Shown here piece after piece: positions 56,472 through 63,739 of a DNA stretch of 64,000 nt. The notes beneath the pieces are model-generated. The model had not been told where the DNA came from and ran no database searches. It saw nothing but the letters and a program-made list of their open reading frames with translations. The translations under genes were made by a program, and so were the position numbers. Source of the stretch: Chitinophaga pinensis DSM 2588 (GTDB lineage: Bacteria > Bacteroidota > Bacteroidia > Chitinophagales > Chitinophagaceae); the NCBI RefSeq assembly GCF_000024005.1, contig NC_013132.1, positions 1,116,001-1,180,000 on the forward strand. Direction: 5' to 3'. Every line of letters starts with the position of its first letter. Position 1 is the stretch's first letter.

Positions 56472-57860
56472 ATGAAATGGTGGAAAATAGGTATTTTTTT
56501 CATGACTACTTTGCTTTTCATGGCATGTAAAAAAGGATTTCTTGATGTGCCTGATAAAACGGTGCTATTAAAGGAAGCATACGTGAAAGATCTTACCACG
56601 TTGGATGATTATTTAAATGGTGTTTATGTAGGGATGGCAGCAGAATTTTATGAGGGCCAATATGCAGTATATCCTGATTTGGTATCTGATAACGTGAAAA
56701 CAACTGTCGGAGGATTCTTATCAGCACATTACATGTGGCAGCAGAATGTGCAGACCGCAAATTTAGACGTTTTATGGCAGACAGGTTATCGTCTGGTCCG
56801 AGAATGCAGCTTTGTTATTGAAAAGTCTAATGAGTTCAGAGAGGAAGATGGCTTAAAGGCGAACAGGATAAAAGGCCAGGCATTGGCATTGAGGGCATTG
56901 CTACATTCATATCTAGTAAATCTTTTTGCGCAGTCTTATAACTATACAATTGATGGCAGGCATCCAGGCATACCTTATATTACCACATCAGATAGAGAAA
57001 TAGCTGTTTCCCGCCAAACAGTGAATGAGGTGTACAACTATCTAGTGTCTGATCTTCAGGAAGCAATGCAGTTATTGCCTAAGGCTATCGCGTCAAATAA
57101 GCGAATGAACTACTATGCGGCGGAGGCTTTGCTGTCTAGGGTGTATCTTTTTAGACAGATGTATTCCGCATCTAAGGACATGGCTTTGGATGTAATTGAA
57201 CATGTGCCATTAATGTTACAAAACTACCCTGAGAAATCATATACAGATCAGGAGACAGATGCGTTATTTCAATTAGTCCCATCAAATTTTGGAAAAAGCG
57301 GTTATTCTACAAGCTTTCTGGGATTGTATTTTGGCTATAATATTTATTATCCAACAGATGATATTGCAGAACTTTTAAGAAGCAATTATTCGGATAAAAG
57401 AAGTAAATGGATTTCCTTGGATACGGTATCAAAAAAATGGATTGTTACGAAATTTCCTGAGGGTGTTACTGGAGACGCGTATGGCCCGATAGGAGATTAT
57501 TATTTGACGCTGTTTAAAAGTTCTGAAATGTATTTAAACGCAGCTGAATCTTATTTTAATCTTAACAAAGAAGACAGTGCAGGGTTTTATATAAATCGTA
57601 TCAGAAAAAGGGCGGGGATTGACGAGACTTCAGTAACTGGTTCTAATTTAAGAGACTCAATATATCAGGAACGACGCAAAGAATTGGCATTTGATGGTAT
57701 GAGAATGTTTGATCTTTTACGTTGGAAGAAAGGAGTATATAGAAAAGATGCGCTGAGCGCAAATGTGAGGGAATTATCGTATCCAAATGAGAAAGCTATT
57801 GCGCCTATACCTAAGCCAGATGTAGATCTATCTCACCTGAAACAAAATGAAGGCTATTAA
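56472..57860 (+). CDS. SusD/RagB family lipoprotein
   Basis: 462 residues with lipobox LLFMAC (Cys19). The TPR-like helical core shows RIKGQALALRALLHSYLVNLFAQ and AAEALLSRVYLFR. The C-terminal RagB part has LFKSSEMYLNAAESYFN, YQERRKELAFDGMRMFDLLRWKKG and PNEKAIAPIP. It is slightly short for the family. It lies 28 bp after the STN-type susC and should be its lid. Confidence 0.93.
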   Translation: MKWWKIGIFFMTTLLFMACKKGFLDVPDKTVLLKEAYVKDLTTLDDYLNGVYVGMAAEFYEGQYAVYPDLVSDNVKTTVGGFLSAHYMWQQNVQTANLDVLWQTGYRLVRECSFVIEKSNEFREEDGLKANRIKGQALALRALLHSYLVNLFAQSYNYTIDGRHPGIPYITTSDREIAVSRQTVNEVYNYLVSDLQEAMQLLPKAIASNKRMNYYAAEALLSRVYLFRQMYSASKDMALDVIEHVPLMLQNYPEKSYTDQETDALFQLVPSNFGKSGYSTSFLGLYFGYNIYYPTDDIAELLRSNYSDKRSKWISLDTVSKKWIVTKFPEGVTGDAYGPIGDYYLTLFKSSEMYLNAAESYFNLNKEDSAGFYINRIRKRAGIDETSVTGSNLRDSIYQERRKELAFDGMRMFDLLRWKKGVYRKDALSANVRELSYPNEKAIAPIPKPDVDLSHLKQNEGY

Positions 57861-57922
57861 ATTCACATATGGCCTATATTGATCCGAAAGAGATGTTATG
57901 GGTTAAAACTATTTAATTAATT

Positions 57923-60472
57923 ATGGTAAAGAGGTCGTTGGTGTTTGTTTTTTTTCTTATTCTTTGTTATCGCACAATAATAGCTCAAGATCAAAGTAAT
58001 AAGATTACAATAAGCGTTACAGGAAATGTATCACAATTGGGTGATACCATAGAATTGGTTTATAGCCCCGTCCAATACTGGGGCCAACTCCAGTTGAAGA
58101 ATATTAGACAGGATCGTGGAAACCTAAAATGGTCTCTGTGTACTGATACCTCGGTTTATATAAGTATTAATGACGCTGCGCATTTTAATATCGGATGGTT
58201 TCTACTGGTTGAGCCAGGAGATAGCATTGTTATCAATTGGACAAACAACGTTTTCACTTTTTCAGGAAAAGGTAGCATAAAGCCCAATCTTTTAAAACAA
58301 GTATATCAAATTCAAAAAGATGAAAGAAAACCGGACAATCAGTATTATTTCACAACAACTTCCATAGAAGACTATTTGCAATGGAATAATTATTTTAATC
58401 GCCTGTACGCTAAAATATTGCCATTAATTGATTCGAAAAAAGATAGTATCCCAAATTCAAGTTATACGTTAATAAGGGCTAATCTAATTGCTGATATTGA
58501 GCGGGAGCGTCATATGAAATTCAGGGGATTGTATGTGCTTTTATCAGATACGACAAAGTATAGCACTATAAACTCACGTGCATTAGAAAATATCTTTGAT
58601 TCCACTTGTTTTTCGCAACCTGCCGTATGGGCACGGTCGCTGCCATTGAAAGATATTGTTGACGCGACATTCGTATCTCACCAGTTATTGCGGGGATTAG
58701 GTTTTCCAAGTTTAAGGGCCTTTTCTGAAAGTGCATCCTCAAAATTGGATAGTTATTATTTGATGGATAGTATAGGTAGAAGAGAATATGTAGGTAATGC
58801 CAAAGAGAGCTTTTTACTAAATCAAACTTGCAGAATACTTAAAAAAAATGGATTTACTCCAGATGTACTAGATATTTTGGATAGATATTATGCCAGTGCT
58901 GCGAACATTTCCTGTAAAAGTTATCTTCTGAACTACGAGAATATGTTGAAGTCACAATTAGTTGGACAACCAATGCCGCAATTTCTTGTTGAAGATGACA
59001 ACGGGGTGTTTTTTGATCAAAATAGCTTTAAGAGTAAAGTAGTTATTCTTACAATGTTGAATGATCTGGATGAATGTCGTAATTCGTTTTCGGCTATGAA
59101 GGAAATTAAGAATAGATTTAAAGATGATCCTAATGCTATTTTCCTAAATATTATTTCAGGTTCTCCTTTAGTTAAGACTTATTCCAAGGCCGATAAGATG
59201 GCATATGATTTTATATTACATCCTAGGAGTAAGACAGAAGAAGGAGCACTTTTGAGAAATTATAATGTCTTGCAGTATCCAACAGTTTATGTTACGGATG
59301 GAGGCTCAAGAATTATCACATCTCAGGAAGGTGAACTCACAACACATGAGCGCTTAGCATTAATCGATCATATTGGACATCAGCTGGCTCTTTTACATGA
59401 TGGACCATACGTTCTGAATTCTGACCAAGGTACCGATGTATATACAATCCATGGTAATAGATTAGAAGAATATAAATTAGAAAAAAATCGAATAGTTTCT
59501 GTATCAACAGATATTTACAAAAAGAATTTTCTAGTGCCTATTCAACCTAAGTTGGCTATTGAACCATGTGTCTTTGAAAAACCAGATAAGCTACTTGTCT
59601 TGTCAGATATTGAGGGAAATTTTAAAGCCTTTAGGAAGATACTTCAAGCTAATGGGGTTATTGACAACAACCTTAACTGGAGCTATGGAACAGGGCATTT
59701 GGTATGTAATGGCGATTTCGTTGATCGTGGAAAACAAGTAATGGAGGTTCTGTGGTTGATTTATAAGCTTGAACAAGAGGCTAAAGAAGCAGGGGGATAT
59801 GTTCATTTTGTTTTGGGCAATCATGAAATTATGAATTTCAATGGCGATATAAGATATGTTAATGCTAAATATAAAAATAGTGCAGCCTTGATAAAAAAGG
59901 ATTATTCGACATTGATGGCAGAAAATAGTGAGATCGGAAGATGGCTGAGTACAAAAAATATTGTATTGAAAATTGGAGCTGTGCTTTTTGTACATGGTGG
60001 TATAAGTGATAAGATACTTGATTTAAACATGTCACTTGATAGTATTAATAGTATGGCCAGAGATTACTATTTTAAAGATAGTATCGCCAGAAAATCCTCA
60101 GATGTTAGTTTAAGGTATATATATGACTATGACTTGTCTCCTTTTTGGTATCGTCAATATTATTTAAAAGAGAAACAGAAAATGGTAGCTGGCGTAAACG
60201 GTGTTGATACCGTGTACAAAACTTCGGAAGCGGTAATAGATTCTGTGTTGAGCCGTTATAAAGTAAATCATATTGTTACTGGGCATACAATTGTTGGACA
60301 GGGAGACAGAATAACCACACACTATAATTGTAAAGTAATAAACACTGATACACGACACGCAGCAGGATTATCCAGTGCACTGCTTATTAAAGATAACTCA
60401 TTATATGAGGTAGGAATTGATACTTTAAGTATTCAGTTGCTATATCAATCGCCCTCATTAACGCAGAAATAG
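57923..60472 (+). CDS. exported fusion: DUF4369-like, thioredoxin-like and metallophosphoesterase domains
   Basis: 849 residues with a signal peptide ending IIAQ. The first 100 residues resemble DUF4369, the N-terminal domain often found on TlpA-like proteins. A thioredoxin-like fold follows at about 350-490 (LVGQPMPQFLVEDDNG, SKVVILTMLNDLDECRNSF), but the CxxC site is reduced to one Cys. The C-terminal 280 residues are a PPP-like phosphoesterase: SDIEGN (Asp562, Glu564), NGDFVDRG (Asp598, Asp601), GNHE (Asn633, His634), VHGG (His691) and GHT (His788). The usual His of the first motif is Glu. A periplasmic phosphatase is likely; substrate unknown. It follows susD by 62 bp and ends at a terminator. 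Confidence 0.82.
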   Translation: MVKRSLVFVFFLILCYRTIIAQDQSNKITISVTGNVSQLGDTIELVYSPVQYWGQLQLKNIRQDRGNLKWSLCTDTSVYISINDAAHFNIGWFLLVEPGDSIVINWTNNVFTFSGKGSIKPNLLKQVYQIQKDERKPDNQYYFTTTSIEDYLQWNNYFNRLYAKILPLIDSKKDSIPNSSYTLIRANLIADIERERHMKFRGLYVLLSDTTKYSTINSRALENIFDSTCFSQPAVWARSLPLKDIVDATFVSHQLLRGLGFPSLRAFSESASSKLDSYYLMDSIGRREYVGNAKESFLLNQTCRILKKNGFTPDVLDILDRYYASAANISCKSYLLNYENMLKSQLVGQPMPQFLVEDDNGVFFDQNSFKSKVVILTMLNDLDECRNSFSAMKEIKNRFKDDPNAIFLNIISGSPLVKTYSKADKMAYDFILHPRSKTEEGALLRNYNVLQYPTVYVTDGGSRIITSQEGELTTHERLALIDHIGHQLALLHDGPYVLNSDQGTDVYTIHGNRLEEYKLEKNRIVSVSTDIYKKNFLVPIQPKLAIEPCVFEKPDKLLVLSDIEGNFKAFRKILQANGVIDNNLNWSYGTGHLVCNGDFVDRGKQVMEVLWLIYKLEQEAKEAGGYVHFVLGNHEIMNFNGDIRYVNAKYKNSAALIKKDYSTLMAENSEIGRWLSTKNIVLKIGAVLFVHGGISDKILDLNMSLDSINSMARDYYFKDSIARKSSDVSLRYIYDYDLSPFWYRQYYLKEKQKMVAGVNGVDTVYKTSEAVIDSVLSRYKVNHIVTGHTIVGQGDRITTHYNCKVINTDTRHAAGLSSALLIKDNSLYEVGIDTLSIQLLYQSPSLTQK

Positions 60473-60536
60473 TATTGTATGTTTATGTGGTCATATTATA
60501 TTTGATAAGGTGTTGTGTTTATAGATAAGACTTTGT

Positions 60537-60564
60537 AAAAAACCGATTTATATCGGTTTTTTTT
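60537..60564 (+). terminator. terminator after the phosphoesterase fusion gene
   Basis: AAAAAACCGAT and ATCGGTTTTTT are perfect inverted repeats with a four-base loop, followed by TT. It separates the susC-susD-phosphoesterase unit from the small peptide gene. Confidence 0.9.
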
Positions 60565-60593
60565 GTGTCTGGTATAAACAGACAGTTACGTTC

Positions 60594-60601
60594 TAATTTT
60601 G
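60594..60601 (+). promoter_or_regulatory. candidate -7 box for the first small peptide gene
   Basis: TAATTTTG fits TAnnTTTG, 52 bp before the ATG and after a terminator, so the peptide gene seems to have its own promoter. No clear TTG lies at the right distance. Confidence 0.45.
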
Positions 60602-60653
60602 TATAGAATGGCCATTCAATTAAAACCTTAGTTTAACTTTTAAAACTCATTTT

Positions 60654-60965
60654 ATGATATCTCTCAAGCAATTCTCCGTGCTCAGCGTCGTTTTGGTTGC
60701 TGCATCAGCAGTAACTGCTGCTGTTGTTCCTTCAAAAAAGACAAGTAAAGTAGCTTTTGCCGCAAATGGCAGACTTCAGGCTACTGCTACACCAAGAGTA
60801 GCAAATCAGCAAACATGTAAGGTTGTTAGTTCAGGTGCTGCAACATGTTTTGATACAGCAACCGCAACTAACGGTTCTTTGACATCAGGTATCGGTGCAG
60901 CGTCATCTTTGACTTTAACTGGTGCTGCCAATGGTAACAATACCACAATTGGTGACATAAGCTAA
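60654..60965 (+). CDS. small exported peptide, copy 1
   Basis: 103 residues. Residues 5-25 form a hydrophobic signal or anchor segment (FSVLSVVLVAASAVTAAVV). The rest is KTSKVAFAANGRLQATAT, then PRVANQQTCKVVSSGAATCF with Cys55 and Cys65, a Gly/Ser/Thr/Asn-rich stretch and the tail TTIGDIS. Copy 2 at 63035 shares the blocks FAANGxLQATATPRxANQxTC, SSGAATCFDT and TTIGD(I/V)S. I cannot assign a Pfam family with certainty; DUF6520-type or NVEALA-like small Bacteroidota peptides have a similar layout but different sequence. It has its own likely promoter and is followed by a 17-bp hairpin. Confidence 0.78.
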   Translation: MISLKQFSVLSVVLVAASAVTAAVVPSKKTSKVAFAANGRLQATATPRVANQQTCKVVSSGAATCFDTATATNGSLTSGIGAASSLTLTGAANGNNTTIGDIS

Positions 60966-60976
60966 TTGTTATAATG

Positions 60977-61017
60977 ACTAGAATAACTTTCAAGTAATCA
61001 TTGAAAGTTATTCTAGT
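60977..61017 (+). terminator. 17-bp hairpin between the peptide gene and the CPFC lipoprotein gene
   Basis: ACTAGAATAACTTTCAA (60977-60993) and TTGAAAGTTATTCTAGT (61001-61017) pair perfectly around GTAATCA. The T tract after it is poor (atctttt), so it may act as a partial terminator or an RNA-stabilising end for the peptide message. Confidence 0.6.
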
Positions 61018-61050
61018 TAGATCTTTTCCAAAAGATTCATTTTACTACTT

Positions 61051-61575
61051 ATGCAATTGTTGAATAAGTATTTAGCCGTTCTGTTTATGCTTGCGTTAGT
61101 TTTGTGGGGATGCTATTCTAAATCTAACATTGAGGTTAGTGAATTTCCTATTTCTGATGCTGTGGAACAGTCAGCTCTATTTGATAAGTTAGTTCGTTTG
61201 ACTAAAGTGATACCATTACCAAATCAAAATGACTCATTAGCCTTTTTGATTTTGCCAGTGCATGCGAGTTGTCCTTTTTGCAGAAAAAAAACTATTGATA
61301 AGATAGTAAAAAATATTTCCAGCATGGACGACCATCATTTTGTCATTATATCTGCAAATGGAGGTAGAAGGACTATACTGGGATACTTCAGTGAACAGAA
61401 CTATGGGTTGCCGGAAAGCAAAAGTTTGCAATTAGATAGTACAAATGAGGCGTATAGTTATAAATTATATAGTGATAAGCCAACAATGTATTATTCATAT
61501 CAGAAGAAAGTCTATAAAAAAGTCGAAGCAGTTCCACATACAGTACGTAAAGACCTCGCACACTTTTTTAGGTAA
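61051..61575 (+). CDS. lipoprotein with a thioredoxin-like CPFC motif
   Basis: 174 residues with lipobox LVLWGC (Cys21). The central segment SLAFLILPVHASCPFCRKKT has CPFC at Cys74-Cys77 on a predicted beta-alpha junction, as in thioredoxin-fold oxidoreductases. The usual length of such domains (about 110 residues) fits. The remaining sequence does not match a named family I recognise. It could reduce or oxidise cysteines in the neighbouring peptide, an inference from context. It starts 15 bp before the end of a gap after the hairpin and is 15 bp upstream of the degenerate phosphoesterase gene. Confidence 0.68.
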   Translation: MQLLNKYLAVLFMLALVLWGCYSKSNIEVSEFPISDAVEQSALFDKLVRLTKVIPLPNQNDSLAFLILPVHASCPFCRKKTIDKIVKNISSMDDHHFVIISANGGRRTILGYFSEQNYGLPESKSLQLDSTNEAYSYKLYSDKPTMYYSYQKKVYKKVEAVPHTVRKDLAHFFR

Positions 61576-61590
61576 ATCAAATCCTTCAAG

Positions 61591-62460
61591 ATGGGTATCA
61601 ATCAGAAAATTCGCGTTGCTTTATCCCTTCCTGGCCTGGAAGATGATAATAATTATTTTGCTTTTTTACTGCAATCCAATTTGTCTGAAGAACATTCCAT
61701 GTTTATTAGTCCTTCCAAGTTATTCGCGGTATCTGATATGAATATCGATTTTTATTTACTCTGTAAAATTTTAATAAGGGCTGGTGTAATGAATCGATAC
61801 TATCAATGGACATTTGATGAAGGACATTTGATGGTTTGGGCTGATCAAATTGGCAGTGAAAATCTAATTAAATGCTTTTGGTTAATCTACTCTTTAGAAG
61901 AGGCTGCTTTAAGAAAAGGCGGTCATGTTCATGTTATTTTGGGAACTGAGACAATTTTAAGCCCTTTAGATAATAAATGGAGATTGCATCAGCCGCAGTA
62001 TGCCAAAGGAATAGCCCGCAGTACATTTTTATATGATGGTAATAACGAGTTGTGGCGTTGGTTAAATACAAAAAATTTTATTGAACAGATTGGTGAAAAT
62101 ATTTATACTCAACTTGATATTTCACAAAGGTATTTTTTCGGTTATGTGTCAATAACAGAAATTAATAAATCAATACGTGCCAGACACGCTTTTAAAACAT
62201 TATATAAGGGGCAGAGTCAAAATTCATCGTGTTCAATAAATATTCATGATAACGTTATAATGGACGAATTGCCAGTTATTAATGGCGTTAAAAACATTAT
62301 AACGCGGCGAAAGAATAGTGAGGGTGAGATTCTATATTGGGCTTTTCAAACCAAGTATTCCGTCGATAAATCATGGACATCTATGTGCAAATTTTTTATG
62401 CTGAAGAAGAAGAAATTCTATTTGCGGAATGATCTTGTTGAGAAGCCACATATCCACTAG
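61591..62460 (+). CDS. degenerate metallophosphoesterase paralogue lacking catalytic residues
   Basis: 289 residues without a signal peptide. It aligns with the C-terminal domain of the 849-residue fusion: KLFAVSDMNIDFYLLCKIL against KLLVLSDIEGNFKAFRKIL, KCFWLIYSLEEAALRKGGHV against EVLWLIYKLEQEAKEAGGYV, and NELWRWLNTKNFI against SEIGRWLSTKNIV. Every catalytic motif is changed: SDIEGN to SDMNID, GDFVDRG to WADQIGS, GNHE to GTET, and VHGG to YTQLD. The frame is open throughout, so it is a pseudoenzyme under some constraint, or a recent decay product. It is 15 bp after the CPFC lipoprotein gene. Confidence 0.75.
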   Translation: MGINQKIRVALSLPGLEDDNNYFAFLLQSNLSEEHSMFISPSKLFAVSDMNIDFYLLCKILIRAGVMNRYYQWTFDEGHLMVWADQIGSENLIKCFWLIYSLEEAALRKGGHVHVILGTETILSPLDNKWRLHQPQYAKGIARSTFLYDGNNELWRWLNTKNFIEQIGENIYTQLDISQRYFFGYVSITEINKSIRARHAFKTLYKGQSQNSSCSINIHDNVIMDELPVINGVKNIITRRKNSEGEILYWAFQTKYSVDKSWTSMCKFFMLKKKKFYLRNDLVEKPHIH

Positions 62461-63034
62461 AGTTGAATTAGCATTGGTTTTTAAGTCTTTCTAATTAGTG
62501 GATGCTTTAATGTAAAATTTTATAGAGTTCCGCTTTGTCAAAGAAATATCATTGTTGAATATTCTGATTTTGGCTGCATCCGCTGATGCGACGACAGTCA
62601 TTGTTTAGCAAACTTTTGAAAAAAATAGTATTTGTTGTTAATGGTAATTTACAATTCAAATTGGCTATGCTCAGCCAACAAACTTGTAAATTTGGTACTC
62701 GTATTGCTGTGTGCAATGATACTCTTCCAGGTACATTTGCGTCACCGACAACTTGTTCTCATTAGCGTCATGAACTCTAAATAAACTCGGATTAAATCAT
62801 ACTAACTACACAATTCAATTCAAATTGAAATGTGTTCATCCAGTTCTATTTTTCATTTATCCTTAATCAATACTTATAATACTCAATCTACTCCAATCTA
62901 TATTTGACGATATAAAGCCAGGAGGACTACTTGTGATATTTGATCTATACAAGATTGAGAAACATTGGCGTTAAATTAATGATTGTTATGAACAGATAGT
63001 ATTTGATTTATTATACTTATAATTATTGTTTGTT
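62461..63034 (+). other. non-coding stretch with a decayed peptide gene
   Basis: 574 bp holding the pseudogene at 62510-62765 and, after it, about 270 bp of AT-rich DNA upstream of peptide copy 2 in which I see nothing further. Confidence 0.6.
62510..62765 (+). pseudogene. decayed third copy of the small peptide gene
   Basis: ATG at 62510 is followed at once by TAA. The same frame then reads FRFVKEISLLNILILAAS, which matches the signal of copy 2 (FFKQISVLNLVILVVS), and meets a TAG where copy 2 has Tyr (TTVIV then stop, against TTIVY). After a frameshift, another frame reads NGNLQFK, then LSQQTCKFGTR and VCNDT, matching NGRLQAT, NQQTCKVVS and TCFDT of copy 1, and ends at TAG (62763-62765). 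Two stops and one frameshift make it non-functional. Confidence 0.75.
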
Positions 63035-63373
63035 ATGAAAAAATTTTTTTTTAAACAGATATCTGTATTGAACTTGGTTATATTAGTGGTTTCTGGTATT
63101 ACCACTATTGTTTATGCGAACAGGCCCTCTTTGAAGAAGGGTTCTTTTGCTGCAAATGGTAAACTGCAGGCAACTGCTACCCCTCGTATTGCAAACCAGG
63201 TAACCTGTAAAATGATTTCTTCCGGGGCCGCTACTTGCTTCGATACGATTACAAATGGATCCGTTTGTGAGAGAGGTTCTAATACAACTATGCTTGGATT
63301 TATATCATCTATGACTCTAGAGGTCAATTGCTCAATAAATAACCAGTGCACTACAATAGGCGATGTAAGCTAA
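63035..63373 (+). CDS. small exported peptide, copy 2
   Basis: 112 residues from ATG 63035 (a TTG at 63026 would add three). The signal segment is FKQISVLNLVILVVSGITT; the mature part repeats FAANGKLQATAT, PRIANQVTCKMISSGAATCF and the tail TTIGDVS of copy 1. It has more Cys than copy 1: CKM, CFD, VCERG, NCSI and QCTT, so five, against two. The variable part between SSGAATCFDT and TTIGD differs completely from copy 1. No family name can be given. It is preceded by a decayed copy and followed by a remnant. Confidence 0.75.
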   Translation: MKKFFFKQISVLNLVILVVSGITTIVYANRPSLKKGSFAANGKLQATATPRIANQVTCKMISSGAATCFDTITNGSVCERGSNTTMLGFISSMTLEVNCSINNQCTTIGDVS

Positions 63374-63739
63374 TATCTATGCGCAAAAGCTTATATTCAA
63401 AACTTCATAATGGTTTGATTTTTAATCAATCATCCGTATTGAACTTGATTATTTTATGATTTTCATAGTTTTATCTATATCATATGCTATTCACTCACTC
63501 CCTATGATAGGTTTCTTTACCTAGAATAAACAAGTGTGACATATAGCGACTCCTTGCATACAACGACAAATCAACTTATAGACTCGTTATTTTGGTATCT
63601 AGTAAGTTATGATATTGCTACTAAGAGGAAGGAAAGGCTGTCTTTTAACTGTTTCAAACAATAGTAATTCCCTCTGTTGATCGCGAAAGTGCTATGGTAG
63701 GTATATGAGCTGCTCCGTTCTGAATAATTTATTAAAATT
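63374..63739 (+). other. non-coding stretch with a peptide gene remnant
   Basis: 366 bp. It holds the N-terminal remnant at 63410-63490; the remaining 250 bp show no gene or clear hairpin. Confidence 0.5.
63410..63490 (+). pseudogene. N-terminal remnant of a fourth small peptide gene
   Basis: One frame reads FNQSSVLNLIIL then a stop, matching FKQISVLNLVIL of copy 2. GTATTGAACTTG is identical in both. The rest of the gene is absent. Confidence 0.6.

Noticed and set aside
61445..61741. 98-codon plus-strand frame bridging the CPFC and pseudoenzyme genes
   Set aside because: It overlaps both genes in a different frame and shows no homology, unlike the two genes themselves.
62510..62765. A functional third peptide gene translated by read-through or frameshifting
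   Set aside because: A stop directly after ATG, a second stop in the signal part and a frameshift make this very unlikely; no slippery site was seen.
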